This document shows positions 11,906-23,445 of a stretch of 64,000 bases of DNA, one piece after another. The position numbers and the translations under genes were made by a program. Source of the stretch: Lolium rigidum. Lineage: Eukaryota > Streptophyta > Magnoliopsida > Poales > Poaceae. Every line of letters starts with the position of its first letter. Position 1 is the stretch's first letter. The DNA is taken from positions 274,990,330 to 275,054,329 of the forward strand of contig NC_061510.1 of the NCBI RefSeq assembly GCF_022539505.1, written 5' to 3'. Under the pieces are notes generated by a model that saw only the letters and a program-made list of their open reading frames with translations, did no database searches and was not told the origin of the DNA.

Positions 11906-13535
11906 CACCACGCAGTGCGCCACAGCTAGCATATTTTGATGCGCCACTAAGTGTCCTATACGGTGCGCCATTGGTACAGGTTGTAGGTGGGCCACTAAGA
12001 AACCTATACGGTGCGCCGCAGTTAGCAAGTTATGAAAGAAACAAAAAAGTTGTAGCGTGTGTACAATATTACATCAATATCTCTATAGAAAAAGAAAAAG
12101 TTAACACAAGGCTGTAAATTACAAGCAGGACCCCAAAACTCGGGAAGAAAAATCAATCCAGTCCCCTAGTCCTCTCCGCCGCATCTGGGAGACCTCCAAG
12201 TACGGCGCCTCCCGCCGCCTCTCGCACGACATCGCAGGCTTCCTGCAGGCCACCGAGCTGCTCGTTTCCAACGTCGCCTTTCGTCGGCCGTGCGTGGGCG
12301 CTGCTCCGAGGGGCACACCTCGCCGCCTCCTTCCATGTTGACTCCGGATCGGTGGAGCTCGTCGGCGGGGATCCGAGGCTCACGCCGGCGGGGAACTTGC
12401 AGGCGGCCTTGGCATACTTGGAGAGCGTGAGGAAGAGAGACACGGCGAGGTGCATGCGGCGAGGCGCACACGACGGTCGCCGGGGGAGGACTCAAATCGT
12501 AGGTTTGGGGACGGGGGAGCGGCAGGCTGCTGCTCCCGGGGTGTTGGTGCATGGGCGATGAGCTGTTGGGGAGCGGCGAGGAGGGCGGGGAGGAGGCGGC
12601 GAAGGGGTGCACCAGCCTTGCGTGGCGCCTGCACGAAGTAGTCGCTGCTGTCGTCGGGGTGGGGGTGGGGGTGGGGCTGGTGCCAGAGCGGGATGGCTTC
12701 AGCATCGTCTTCGTCCCCCCCCCCCCACAACATCGCGGCGGTGGCCCGGTTGGTCGGTGCCCCGAGGATCGATTCGGCGCTGGCAGGCCGCTACCCGCCG
12801 GCAGGGAGATCGGCGGGATTTGTGGAGGCCGGAATCTGCAGAGAGAGAGGAGAGGAGCCGATCTTCTTATCTGCTGCCGCCGGAAATCCCGTTGCAGCAA
12901 CTTGCCCCCCCCCCCACCCCCTGAGTGCGGCCGCCAGATCTACGAGTGTGGAGGCGGGGGACACGAGCACCGGGGGTCCGCCCTTGCTCGCCGGGTCGGG
13001 GTTCTGCAGAGATATGCTGGTTGGGGGAGGAGGGCGGCGCAGAAGTGGGTGGGTTTGGGGGAGAGAGAAAGTGGATCTTGGAGTGGAGGAAGAAGAAGGT
13101 GCGTGTCTCTGTGATGGTTGCGTCGTGTTGTGGTGAAGAGATAAGACATGGGAGATATTCACACATGGGTGGGCCTCAAGCATAGGGAAGCGGACGATGG
13201 CCTGTGTCGTGGGAAGTGGGAACTCGCACGCGACATGCATGTGCGGTGGGTCGGTGGCGCACTACTCTACTGCGCTATTAATATCTAGTGGAGCACCATA
13301 TCGCCCCGCATATACGTGCGCTATTGGTAATTGAGTAATAGTGGAGCACTACTTTTTGGTGCGCCACTGCTATTTAAATAGCAATGGCACACATATATTT
13401 GGTGCGCCACTGTAACTCTAGATCAATCTATGACTAGTTTTGCATTTAGTAGTGGTCGTATGAATAGCAGTGGCGCACCTGTGTAGTGGTGCGCCACTGG
13501 TAGCAATCTTACGACTAGGCCTTTTCCTAGTAGTG
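11906..13535. mobile_element. CACTA element, right part (left end cut by gypsy insertion)
   Basis: The right terminus reads CCTTTTCCTAGTAGTG, closely matching the CCTTTTCCTACTAGTG end of the CACTA at 39290-40916. Both ends carry many copies of the subterminal motif GGTGCGCCACTG. The left side begins inside the subterminal repeats right at the LTR boundary (11905), so the true left end must lie beyond the gypsy insertion, outside the window. No transposase is visible, so this is a non-autonomous copy with GC-rich internal sequence. Confidence 0.78.
12160..13140. other. GC-rich internal segment, possible captured gene fragment
   Basis: This stretch inside the CACTA element is strongly GC-rich, unlike the subterminal regions. 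On the plus strand, 12175-12342 is open and reads like real protein (RRIWETSKYGASRRLSHDIAG). A second plausible stretch around 12330-12450 (FHVDSGSVELVGGDPRLTP) is in another frame. The minus strand is also open, so base composition alone could explain it. CACTA elements in grasses often carry host gene pieces. I do not recognise the parent gene, and no full ORF remains. Confidence 0.35.
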
Positions 13536-13934
13536 ATGTCGAGCACATTAACCAGCCAATTTCTAACTACACGTAGATGCAAGATATATATTCTTCTTGA
13601 CACGTTTCTCGGTATAGTATAATACGATGAAAATTTTCATGTTGTGTTTATCTCTTAAGAGCTCTAAGCTCCCAGTGTTGGGAGAGCCTGTGAGCCTCCC
13701 GCGGGTCACTGTCGTGGGCCCTACCTGTTGCGTTCCCATGGAGAGGAGAGGCGGCGCACGAGAACAGTCTGGCCATTCGACACCTGCCCTCCCACCGCCA
13801 TCTCGACCTTCTACACCCGCAAGCCACGGCTCGGTTCGTCGTTGTGGCCGTCTTCGTTCGGGATGGCGGTATCCACCCTGAAGGTGACGTCAGACTGGGA
13901 GAGGGCATGGAGGAGATGCTCACCAAGCAGAACT
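13536..13934 (+). other. Low-copy flank with gene-like open frame, left of the retroposon
   Basis: After the CACTA end comes about 90 bases of AT-rich DNA, then a GC-rich stretch from 13657 with open plus-strand frames up to the retroposon target site at 13935. One frame (ATG at 13728) continues in phase across the target duplication at 14958-14971 to a splice-donor-like CAAG/GTGAGC at about 15067. I cannot identify a product. It could be a first exon of an unrecognised gene or an old repeat. The 19-base block 13657-13675 recurs at 41018-41036. Confidence 0.35.
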
Positions 13935-13948
13935 GGCGCCAATGGATT

Positions 13949-14957
13949 TTTTTTTTGAAGGTTACCATGTGTTCATTCAAGCCAAGTCGAGACGGTACAA
14001 CACAGAACACACGCACCAGGCAGAACGCTCGAGAAGCGCCAGCACACCACGATACTTTACACAAAAGACCCCCAACCAACAAGAAAAAACAAACAAGCCC
14101 CAGGGAATCTCTGCGTAGAGCACCAATACTCGGCTTGCAGGACCGCCGCCGCCGAAGACGACGCTGGAGACGAAGACGAGCTTCCACTGCGCCAAGACCT
14201 GGAGAAGCATCCTCGCAGACAGGCTGCTTTGTGGACCTCTATTGGGACTGGCCGCCAACGACGCAGTCGCTAGCTCTGGGGAACGTCGGCCGGGGAAGAC
14301 CCCGTGCTTGTCCAGATCGCCGTACTGCCTGAGCCAGTCGACGTAGTCAACTGAGCCAAACAGCAACGCCCACCTTCGACCACGAGCCCAGCACCGGGTC
14401 CGCCAGCGCCTCAAGTTTGCTGACAGCGCCGCCAGGAAGGACAGCAGCCGCCAGCCCCGCTCCTGTAAAACTCCTCCCGAGCTCCGTAGTGACGCGGGAA
14501 CGCGTGCGGCTACGACGGCCGAGCCGGAGGACAAAATCCACAGCAGGATTGCCGCCGCCGCCGCGGCAAACCCACAAGGAATCCTGGCACACAGGTCCGT
14601 CCACAACCGCAACGGAAAACGCTGCGATTTGACGGGAACCAAGGCCAATTTATTCAGCACCTTCACCCTCGTCGCAGGGGACGAACGGGGAAACGTGCAG
14701 ACCTTCGACACCGTCGACGCCGTTGCCGAAGACCACGCCGCCAGACGGACGAAACCTAAGCTACTAGGCCCTAAAAACCTATAGCTATACATATCCGAGC
14801 TCCAGATCCGGCGACCCTCTCCACACCGACGAGCACAGGGGCCGCCAGGGGAGGGGAGACGCCGGATCCAGAGCCGGAAGAAACGGTCGCCTCTTTCGGC
14901 CTCCTTTACTGTAGAGATAAGGAGAGAGCGGAAGAGCGAAAAGTGTTATGTTATGTC
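13949..14957 (-). mobile_element. Non-LTR retroposon insertion, about 1 kb, non-autonomous
   Basis: The segment is bounded by perfect 14-base direct repeats GGCGCCAATGGATT at 13935-13948 and 14958-14971. On the minus strand it ends in a run of at least 8 A. A long target duplication plus a poly(A) tail is the signature of LINE-type target-primed reverse transcription. The insert is GC-rich with one long minus-strand frame (13977-14792, 271 codons, MYSYRFLGPSSLGF). That frame shows no apurinic endonuclease or RT motif, so it may be a chance frame in a LINE 5' region or a captured transcript. The 3' end before the A run reads ATGGTAACCTTC. The element would need enzymes from an autonomous LINE. 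Confidence 0.85.
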
Positions 14958-14971
14958 GGCGCCAATGGATT

Positions 14972-17545
14972 ATTCCAGCGGCGTGACGCTGGCTGGCTTC
15001 TTTATCGTCAGTCCCTCACCACGGGTCTCTTCCCTGCGATCGACTCGATGGGTCCAAGATCTCAAGGTGAGCTCGCAGACACCATGCCCTCTCCCTTGGA
15101 TCTGTTATATTTTGGTTGGAATCTTCCTTATTTATCTTTCTTCCCGTAACACAAGGGGATTTCTGTTCCTGCAGTCCTGCACCAACCCCCTATCTTGCCT
15201 GCAAGGCTCCAACTCCTCTTGTCGCTACCACGGCCGCCGCCGATTCGATGCGAGCTGCCAGTGTAAGTCTGTAATGGACCTGCAACCTCCCCCTTTTCTC
15301 TCAGTGTCCCCCGTCCTTTTCATTCCCGTGTCTTCTTTGTTGAATTGCGCAGATTGTGCGCCTCCTATCGGATCCGATACCAATTTTTTCCGTTCTCCCA
15401 GGTAAGTTAGATACGGTCAACTCTTTCAATCGAGTCGAGAAAGAGTTGGGCATACGTGTGCTTCCTCTTTTTACACAAACACATCGTGCCACCTGCTATA
15501 GATACCACAAGACAGAAAAAACATCATTCGGACTGAGAACCCTTGCAAGGGAGTTTCCATTAGTAGCATAAGTATTTATGCTCATGTAGTTGGCGTTTGA
15601 TTCTATAGATCATCTCCCAATTGGGATTGGAAAATATACTTTTTAATAGTTATGTCTTCCAAAGCAAACTGGAAAGCAGGCACGATTCAGTCATGTATGG
15701 TTTTCAGCAAGATTATTGTCTCGGCACCAACCAAATACTACTTTGTAGCTTTGATTGCTCTATTGAATCAGAGCACGTTAACTGTACCTTGCAAAGCAAT
15801 TCAACTGATGCGTTGCTTTTTCTATGTGCATTACAAACATTCGACGAAATGCCCAAGTGACGAAACTAATGTATGTATGTTTTCTTTCTATGCAGGTAGT
15901 AGCACACATTGGACAATTCCAGTTTATGCTTTGAGGTGGAGACTCTTGGACTAAGTTTGCATTACGATATCCTTTTACTTAAAAGATGGTGAACATTTTT
16001 ATTAGGAATGGCGCATGATGGATTAATCATCTTGCATAATTATGTATTCAAATAGACTATATATCCTCAAAGTATACCTTGAGTAATGGGGATGCACACA
16101 GTATTATCAATGAGTTTGAACAGGTCAAAAACCTCTAGATGCCTGATTCACGTCTTTAGGAATACCAGCCATGGAGTATGTGATTTTCTGTTGTCCATAT
16201 AAACGTCAACATACATGTCCCCAGAACCAGTTTAACTGAATATGTTTTACGTTTTCTGAATAGTTAGATTTTCTTAATCAGTTACATTTGGTTATTTTTC
16301 CGATGTCGAATTCCATATCCTAATCCAATTTATCGTACATATGTTTATGTTCCTAATATACTAATTCTTTTTTGTTGGCGCTCTGATTTGACAAGTTATT
16401 TTGGATATCTCCTTTCTAGCACTGTTGCATACATTCTACATCTTATATGATCTTGAAATATTTTAGGTAAAGTTCCATCGAAGTATATGCTTTCCCTGTT
16501 TTAGTTTGATACTGCTGTACCATGATAACAGCCTCCTTATATGGGACTTCGACGAATTAAGTTTTTTATCTATCATCCTTTGAAATGCTTATTGGGATGC
16601 AGCTTTAATTTGACATAAGATGAAGTTCTGTTTGCTCTTTCCAATGAAGGTTTGTACTTCCTTTCTTTCATTCAGGTTTGGCTGTTGAAGCCAAATATGT
16701 TACAGGAAATTTCTATATGACATAAAGAACTACATATTTCACTGAGTTAGACCATATTATTTTAATATACAACTTTGTTCTGTTGTTACTAAGGTGACAT
16801 GTACTTAGTTAGTGTTTTGTTTCGGATCTTCCTCATTCTTATGTTCCTGTAGTACAAACAAAATCACCGTCAAATAACTAAAACTGCTATATGTTTTGGG
16901 CAAGCTTAACCAGAGGGGGAAACATCTCAAGTGAAGGAGCAGTGGCCGAGAAGCTGCTCGAGGAAGCTTACTACCTCAAGGTTGAGATGGGTCAGATTAC
17001 ATTCATGATTTAATTCTCTTCATCATGCTCAGGTATGCCTTTGTGCTATCTAATGTTGTGTCAAAGATATCCGACATTGTAAATACTCCCTCCGTCCCAT
17101 AGAAGATGTATCGACTTTGTATAAATTTGGATGCATCTAGACACTAAATAGTACCTAGAAACATCCAAATTTAGACAAATCTGAGACATTCTTTGTGGGA
17201 CAGAGAGAGTAGATAGTTGCACACTCACTTAAAATTTCTCTCCCATCTCAATTTCAATTCACGTTTAGTTTTCTAACTTTTGGGTAATCATGTTGACTAC
17301 CTTTGTGAGATAGAGGTTAGGTATCATGCATGTTCACAGTAGTATAAGTTTCATTTAAGTCAATGAAAGGCCGCCATCTCTATCTGGATTCATGCCATTC
17401 TGTTTTTACTCTATATGGTCAACATTGTATATGATGGCATGTTAGTGTGTTTGCCTAATCTAAAAAAATTGGGTGAAGCCCCTAAACTACCTTGACGCAA
17501 CTGAGTATTGCAATATTTTAAAATTGCAAAGCATCATCCTTAGTG
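14972..17545 (+). other. Low-copy region with exon-like pieces, unidentified
   Basis: There is no long ORF. Several plus-strand splice-like junctions can be seen: donor near 15068 (CAAG/GTGAGC), acceptor TTCCTGCAG at about 15173, donor CCAGT/GTAAGT near 15264, acceptor TTGCGCAG near 15353, donor CCCAG/GTAAGTT near 15401, and acceptor TTTCTATGCAG near 15896. Another exon-like stretch at about 16910-17010 reads NISSEGAVAEKLLEEAYYLKV. The pieces do not join into one clear protein. This may be a degraded gene or a non-coding transcript broken by the retroposon and the copia element. Confidence 0.3.
17086..17209. mobile_element. Stowaway MITE (Tc1/Mariner type)
   Basis: It begins CTCCCTCCGTCCCATA and ends in the inverted form TGTGGGACAGAGAGAG. 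TA dinucleotides lie on both sides (17084-17085 and 17210-17211). The 124-bp size, TIR sequence and TA target duplication are diagnostic of Triticeae Stowaway elements. It has no coding capacity. Confidence 0.92.
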
Positions 17546-20500
17546 TTAGCATAAAAACAGCAACATATTGTGCTTTCCCCTTTTCATGATTATGATTTCT
17601 AATGTCGTGCTTCCCGCCACTTGATCTCCTGAAGGAATAAATCGTATGTCCAACAACTCCCGAGCAACTCTCTCACGAACAAAGTGATAGTCCACCTCGA
17701 TGTGCTTTGTCCTGGCATGAAAGACAGGATTAGCAGAGAGATACGTTGCTCCAAGATTATCACACCACAGAACCGCAGCACGTGACTGTGACACCCTTAA
17801 CTCAGCAAGTAAAGATTGCACCCATATAACCTCTGCCGTGGCATTCGCCAAGGCCTTATACTCAGCTTCTGTGCTGGAACGTGAGACTGTGGCTTGTTTG
17901 CGAGCATGCCAAGAAATCAAATTGGAGCCCAAAAACACAGCAAAGCCACCTGTCGACCTCCTATCATCAGGACACCCAGCCCAATCGGCGTCAGAGAAAG
18001 CACTGACTAAGGTAGAGGATGACCGGCTGATCCTTAAACCAAGGGATATAGTACCACGTAAGTACCGCAAGATCCTCTTGACAGCCGTCCAATGAACTGT
18101 GGTAGGAGCATGGAGAAACTGACACACCTTGTTGACAGAAATGGCAATGTCCGGTCTGATGAGAGTAATATACTGTAGAGCACCAACAATGCTCCTGTAG
18201 CGAGTAGAATCATCACCACTCAGTGGATCTCCATCAGTCAAAGACAACTTGTCAGACACAGACAATGGAGTATCAACTATTTTGCACATGTGCATATTGG
18301 CCCGAGTCAAGTGATCATTGGCATATTTTTCTTGAGATAGAATAATGCCATCACGCACCTGCTTTACCTCGATGCCAAGAAAATAGTGAAGAGCACCCAA
18401 ATCCTTGAGAGCAAAATCCAGACCAAGATCATGAAGGAGAGCATCAACAGCCTTCCCAGAAGAGCTAGCAACTACAATATCATCAACATAGATGAGCATA
18501 AAGATCGAGACTCCCCCTTTGTTATAGAAAAATAAAGAGGTATCAGCCTTGGATGCAGTAAACCCAAGAGAATGTAACTTGGAACTAAGGCGAGAGTACC
18601 AAGCCCGAGGTGCCTGTTTGAGACCATAGAGCGCTTTATCCAACTTACACACATGTCCAAAGCGAGATTCATACCCAGGGGGTTGGCGCATATAGACCTC
18701 CTCTTCCAGAACACCATGTAAAAACGCGTTCTTTACATCTAGCTGACGAAGTTTCCATCCACGAGAGACAGCAAGAGCCAGAACCAAGCGGATGGTAGCC
18801 GCCTTAACCACAGGACTAAACGTGTCCTCGTAGTCAATGCCATATCGTTGCTTGAAGCCTTTAGCAACCAAACGAGCTTTATATCGATCCACAGTGCCAT
18901 CAGCTTTGCGCTTAACTTTGTAAACCCATTTGCAGTCAATCACATTCTGACCTGGGGCAGACGGAACCAAGTGCCATGTACGATTGTGCATAAGGGCAGA
19001 ATATTCCTCATCCATAGCCTCCTTCCAACGAGTATCAGCCAAAGCTTCAGTGGTGCTAGATGGTTCGCCTGTACTGCAGAAATTGCCATATTTAACTCGA
19101 TCATACCGGACGGTTCCGTCAGTGTACTCCTTGGGCTTGACAATGCCACTTTGAAGGCGTGTACGCAGACGCACAGGAGAGGCTACAGGCGCAGGCTCCA
19201 CAGATGATCCTGCTGGAGACAGAGCTGACACAGCGTCAGCAGGTTCGGCCACAGAGGATCCAGTGGCGGGTGAGGCAGTGTGATCCGGTGCAGAAGATCC
19301 TGACGAATCTGCAGGGGCAGCAGAGAATCTGGGCGGGGCCGAACCAGCATCGGCGCCAGACGCGGTCGGCACTGCTGCGCGCGCCACATGGGACGGGGAC
19401 AACGCGCCCGATACGGAGACATGCGCAGGGGACCGGGCAGGTGGAGGTAATCCCGAGGAGCTGCACGCGCCAGAGTCAGCAGGCAATGATTGGGCGCCAG
19501 AACTGACGCTAGAATCAGCACGGGGATCCGTGCCAGGTCCAAAAGCAGCAGAATCTTCAGCCTGCACCGTTATTTCATGTGAATCCTGGACAAAAGACTC
19601 AGCAGCAGCAGTATTAGTAGGATTAGCATCAGGTGGATTCTGTAAAACATGCCCCTGATTATCATGCAAATGAAGTGGTTGTAATGTGAGAGGGAGAAGA
19701 TTAATTTCAGCACGAAGACGGGCACCAGCGTTGGAGTGTAACGCGGCAAACGGGAAAACACTTTCATCAAACACGATGTCACGAGAGATGTACACTCGAC
19801 CGGTGGAAATATCAAGGCATTTATAACCTTTGTGGAGACTGCTGTATCCTAAAAAGGCACACTGTTTAGACCGAAATTGCAACTTGTGCTTATTGTATGG
19901 GCGAAGGTTGGGCCAACAAGCACACCCAAACACACGTAAAAACGAGTAATCCCCCTTGTGCCCAAATAACCGTTCCATAGGAGTCTGAGAGTGGATGATT
20001 TTACTAGGAAGACGATTGATTAGATAGACAGCAGTAAGGAATGCCTCATCCCAAAATTTGAGTGGCATAGACGCAGATGCAAGAAGAGACAAACCAACCT
20101 CGACAATGTGGCGATGTTTGCGCTCAGCTGGACCATTCTGCTGATGTGCATGAGGACAAGAGACTAAGTGAGATATGCCAACTGTCTGAAAGAAAGAATT
20201 AAGCTTTTGATACTCTCCTCCCCAATCTGTTTGCATAGCAATTATTTTTCTATCAAAGAGTCTCTCAACATGTTGCTGAAAATCACGAAATTTCTGAAAA
20301 ACATCAGATTTCTTTTTCAAGAGATAGATCCATGTGAACTTGCTATAATCATCAATAAAACTGACATAGTATTTAAAACGCCCAAAAGAGTCTGAGGCAG
20401 GACCCCAAACATCAGAAAACACAAGTTCAAGAGGATGAGTAGATACACTAGTAGACTTTGGATATGGGAGTTGATGGCTCTTGGCCATTTGACAAGCATC

Positions 20501-22045
20501 GCATACAGACTCTTTATTTGACTCACTAAACGAAATATTATTCTCACGAAGAACTTGATGAACCACAACCGATGATGGATGTCCTAGACGCCTATGCCAT
20601 ATAGATGATGAAGACTTGGCCGCACCATGAGCTTGCCGGCCAAGAGGTGAAGCGGATGATGATGGTAAAGGGTAGAGGCCATCAATGCATCTACCTTGGA
20701 GCAGGGTCTCCCTCGTGTCCTGATCCTTTATAAAGAAAGAGTTAGGCCAATACTCAACAAAGGCATGATTATCATGTGCAAGACGACTAGTAGACAGGAG
20801 ACTTTTTGTGGCTTGTGGAACATGTAGAATATTTTTAAGATGCAAATCATGAACAGGGGTATGAATTACAGAATGACCAACATGATGTATATCCATACCT
20901 GCACCACTTGCTGTGTGAATCTGTTCATTGCCATGATAGCGATCTCTCACATGTAGCTTATCAAGTTCTCCTGTAATGTGATCAGTTGCACCAGAATCAG
21001 AGTACCAATTTGTATCAACTCCATATTGTCCAACAGCTGCACCAACTGATTTTTCTGGACCACGATAGTTCTTCTGGAATCTTTTCCAACAATTCAGTGC
21101 AATGTGGCCTTCCTTGCCACACACTTGACATGTAGGTCTCTGTCCAGATCCTTGAGTGCGACCTCCTCCACGTGAATTATAGCCTCCACGCTGATCGTAC
21201 CCTCCACGGTTATCATATCCACCGCGGTGCTCATGGCCACGCTGCTCATAGCGCTGGTCATAACCGCGCTGTTCATAGCGCTGATCTGAGTAGTTGTTGC
21301 GCCCACCTCCTCTTCCGCCACGGTAGCCACCTCCACGGCCACCTCGGGTTGCGGCGTTCACTGAAGAGTCGCCGGTGGGATTCTGATCTTCTAGACAAGC
21401 TTCATAGGACACCAGCTGAGAGTACAGATCACTCAGACTTATGAATTTATCCGCTTTGATCAAAGCAGTAATGGCAGCTACAAACCCATTGTAGGCTTCA
21501 TCCTGAAGACCCGCCAAGACATACGAAACAATGTCATCATCATCAAGTGGCTTTCCTGCCGCAGCCATCTCGTCGGCAAGAGTCTTGATCTGGTTGAAGT
21601 AAACTGAGGCGGTCTTGTTTTCCTTGCGAGTTCCATTGAGCTGAGTGCGGAGTTGCACCACACGAGCCTTAGGCTGAGATGAAAACATCTCTATGATGGC
21701 CGTCCAAGCACCCGCCGAACTCGACTGTCCGACCATCTGGGTGAGGACCTCCCTCGACATGTTCCGAAGGAGATAGCCTAGCACGGACTGATCAAGCGAG
21801 ATCCACCGCGCATACTCAGGATTCGGGACTGTAATCTCCTTCCCGTCCTTGTCCGTCGCCTTGATCTCCTTGTCTGGCTTTGGTGTAGATCCGTCCAGGT
21901 ACCCATAGAGTTGGGCGCCACGGATGTCAGGAAGAACTTGAGCTTGCCACAGGAGAAAATTCTCTCTGGTGAGTTTCTCAGAGACAACCGCCGTGAGAGG
22001 GCTGCCGGAGTGCGTCGGTGTAGAGGAAGATGAGCCGAACGACAT
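17546..22045 (-). CDS. Copia gag-pol polyprotein, intact frame with chimeric C-terminus
   Basis: This is a 1499-residue frame from the ATG at 22045, just inside the PBS. Domain order: UBN2-type Gag (about 60-200); Gly/Arg/Tyr-rich RNA-binding stretch (225-300); CCHC zinc knuckle C306-C309-H314-C319; aspartic protease DSG at 350-352; integrase HHCC zinc site (H484, H489, C515, C518); integrase core with D545, D607 and E641; Ser/Ala/Pro-rich linker (about 800-960); reverse transcriptase with YVDD near 1180; and RNase H with SDADWAG and TEAEYKAL near 1350-1400. PR-INT-RT-RH order defines Ty1/copia. The family normally continues past GDQVA, but here about 22 residues of unrelated sequence run to a chance stop. 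All catalytic motifs look intact, yet without a 3' LTR the copy should not transpose by itself. Confidence 0.95.
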   Translation of the reverse strand: MSFGSSSSTPTHSGSPLTAVVSEKLTRENFLLWQAQVLPDIRGAQLYGYLDGSTPKPDKEIKATDKDGKEITVPNPEYARWISLDQSVLGYLLRNMSREVLTQMVGQSSSAGAWTAIIEMFSSQPKARVVQLRTQLNGTRKENKTASVYFNQIKTLADEMAAAGKPLDDDDIVSYVLAGLQDEAYNGFVAAITALIKADKFISLSDLYSQLVSYEACLEDQNPTGDSSVNAATRGGRGGGYRGGRGGGRNNYSDQRYEQRGYDQRYEQRGHEHRGGYDNRGGYDQRGGYNSRGGGRTQGSGQRPTCQVCGKEGHIALNCWKRFQKNYRGPEKSVGAAVGQYGVDTNWYSDSGATDHITGELDKLHVRDRYHGNEQIHTASGAGMDIHHVGHSVIHTPVHDLHLKNILHVPQATKSLLSTSRLAHDNHAFVEYWPNSFFIKDQDTRETLLQGRCIDGLYPLPSSSASPLGRQAHGAAKSSSSIWHRRLGHPSSVVVHQVLRENNISFSESNKESVCDACQMAKSHQLPYPKSTSVSTHPLELVFSDVWGPASDSFGRFKYYVSFIDDYSKFTWIYLLKKKSDVFQKFRDFQQHVERLFDRKIIAMQTDWGGEYQKLNSFFQTVGISHLVSCPHAHQQNGPAERKHRHIVEVGLSLLASASMPLKFWDEAFLTAVYLINRLPSKIIHSQTPMERLFGHKGDYSFLRVFGCACWPNLRPYNKHKLQFRSKQCAFLGYSSLHKGYKCLDISTGRVYISRDIVFDESVFPFAALHSNAGARLRAEINLLPLTLQPLHLHDNQGHVLQNPPDANPTNTAAAESFVQDSHEITVQAEDSAAFGPGTDPRADSSVSSGAQSLPADSGACSSSGLPPPARSPAHVSVSGALSPSHVARAAVPTASGADAGSAPPRFSAAPADSSGSSAPDHTASPATGSSVAEPADAVSALSPAGSSVEPAPVASPVRLRTRLQSGIVKPKEYTDGTVRYDRVKYGNFCSTGEPSSTTEALADTRWKEAMDEEYSALMHNRTWHLVPSAPGQNVIDCKWVYKVKRKADGTVDRYKARLVAKGFKQRYGIDYEDTFSPVVKAATIRLVLALAVSRGWKLRQLDVKNAFLHGVLEEEVYMRQPPGYESRFGHVCKLDKALYGLKQAPRAWYSRLSSKLHSLGFTASKADTSLFFYNKGGVSIFMLIYVDDIVVASSSGKAVDALLHDLGLDFALKDLGALHYFLGIEVKQVRDGIILSQEKYANDHLTRANMHMCKIVDTPLSVSDKLSLTDGDPLSGDDSTRYRSIVGALQYITLIRPDIAISVNKVCQFLHAPTTVHWTAVKRILRYLRGTISLGLRISRSSSTLVSAFSDADWAGCPDDRRSTGGFAVFLGSNLISWHARKQATVSRSSTEAEYKALANATAEVIWVQSLLAELRVSQSRAAVLWCDNLGATYLSANPVFHARTKHIEVDYHFVRERVARELLDIRFIPSGDQVAGSTTLEIIIMKRGKHNMLLFLC

Positions 22046-22121
22046 GGCTCTGATGCTTCGACGACGGCTTCGAGGATTTTGGGTTACGGCGGCGGCGGCT
22101 TAGATGCAATCGGAAGAGATA

Positions 22122-22134
22122 GGCTCTGATACCA
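22122..22134 (-). other. Primer binding site, tRNA-iMet (copia)
   Basis: The minus strand reads TGGTATCAGAGCC, matching plant initiator tRNA-Met. It lies 77 bases upstream of the polyprotein ATG. Confidence 0.9.
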
Positions 22135-22291
22135 TATCAAATATTATGGGAAGCATAACCCTAATCAGGGCCGCCGGGTGTCATTATATATGGTGGACAT
22201 TACACGTGTACCCATATAGTACACCGTACAAATACAGGAGACCTATACAGATCTATACATACTAGGACAGCTATATATACATGGTTTAACA
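22135..22291 (-). repeat. Probable short 5' LTR of the copia element
   Basis: A span of about 157 bp lies between the PBS and a TGTTAAACCATG start on the minus strand. It contains a TATATAAT box near 22181-22190. The end next to the PBS reads TTTGATA rather than the usual CA, so either the terminus has mutated or the boundary is a few bases off. No second copy is present for comparison. Confidence 0.5.
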
Positions 22292-23445
22292 TGTATAAGA
22301 TGAATGTCTTGTTAATATCTACGTAGTATATAGGTAGAAGTTTATTCTTGACAAGTGTACCTCCATTTTTGTTATCCCGCTTCAGATAATTGACCAATGC
22401 ATGTATTTGACTGAGTTTCATTTTTGTTTTTGCACTACAGACAATTGAGCGATGTATATATTCGATTATCTTTTCTGTTGTCGCACTTCAGATGGAAACA
22501 TATGTATTGGATTATTTTCATATGGCATACTAATTGTTTATCTGCAATGTTACCATCGGAACTCTTAGTCCTGTGGTCCTGATGGTTCTACACTTCTACT
22601 TGTGCAAAAAATAAGATGGCGTCGATTTCTTATCTCATGCTTTTCGTCCTTTTTACTATGAGACGATGCTGGTGTTTTTGCATGGTCTAATACACTAGAT
22701 CTACTGGAAGCGTGTTGTATCATGACCAGTGAGTTCATGGTAGGCAAGCCAGTTTACAACTACTGGTCTTCTAATTGGAATCAGTACTAGCTGGAATAAA
22801 TGCCTTGATGAAGAGTGATGGTACATATTCAGTTCTAATCATCCAATTTAAAGAGAAATCAGTATGGTTTTAATTTTTAGTTTTGTTCTTGTTGGATACA
22901 TCATACACGGCGACGATTGATAGCTATTACCACTCTTTGATGCTTAAGAACTGGGTGGTTCGTCTCATGAGTATTCCTGTTGTGTATTTATACACATGCA
23001 CCAAGTATTGCAATCTGATGCAGACGTATGCCTAGCCAATTCAAGACACTCAACAGTACAAAGCAAGAGTTTTTTCTCAAACCATTTTGTAAAGGAAAAA
23101 GCCTATACCAGAGATCAACTATGAGCCCAAAACAAGTTTGCTGTAATCAAAACGTGGATAATAATGTGCCAAGAGCGAAAAACGGCGCCGCAAAGCGCGC
23201 AAGGTCCATCTAGTATGAGTTGAACGTGGAATAGTAGTCAATGGCTGGCCGATTATCAAACATCAAGCTAACTTCTTTTCTTGCGAGAATCGAAAAGCAA
23301 GCCTATGTTGACCATGCAAAACAGGTTGTGCATCGACTCATGTAACCAACGCAAGGACGCGGTGGTGGAGTAAAATTATACACCACTAAAATCTGCAGAG
23401 GCAGATCCATTGTTGAGTTCAAATAAGCATGTGAATGTATATATG
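22292..23445. other. Intergenic DNA and remorin 3' UTR region
   Basis: No gene or clear repeat is seen. The part nearest 23445 should hold the 3' UTR and poly(A) site of the remorin gene on the minus strand. The rest is moderately AT-rich single-copy-looking DNA. Open frames here are short and featureless. Confidence 0.5.

Larger units (their letters stand above)
17546..22291 (-). mobile_element. Ty1/copia element (Ale-like), 3' end missing
   Basis: On the minus strand there is a short 5' LTR-like segment (about 22135-22291), a tRNA-iMet PBS (22122-22134) and an uninterrupted gag-pol frame. Homology to copia polyproteins stops near 17615, just after the GDQVA motif of RNase H, and no 3' LTR or polypurine tract follows. 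The element is therefore 3'-truncated, by abortive integration or by illegitimate recombination. An intact 1499-codon frame in a truncated element points to a recent event. Domain order and the short LTR suggest the Ale lineage. Confidence 0.85.
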
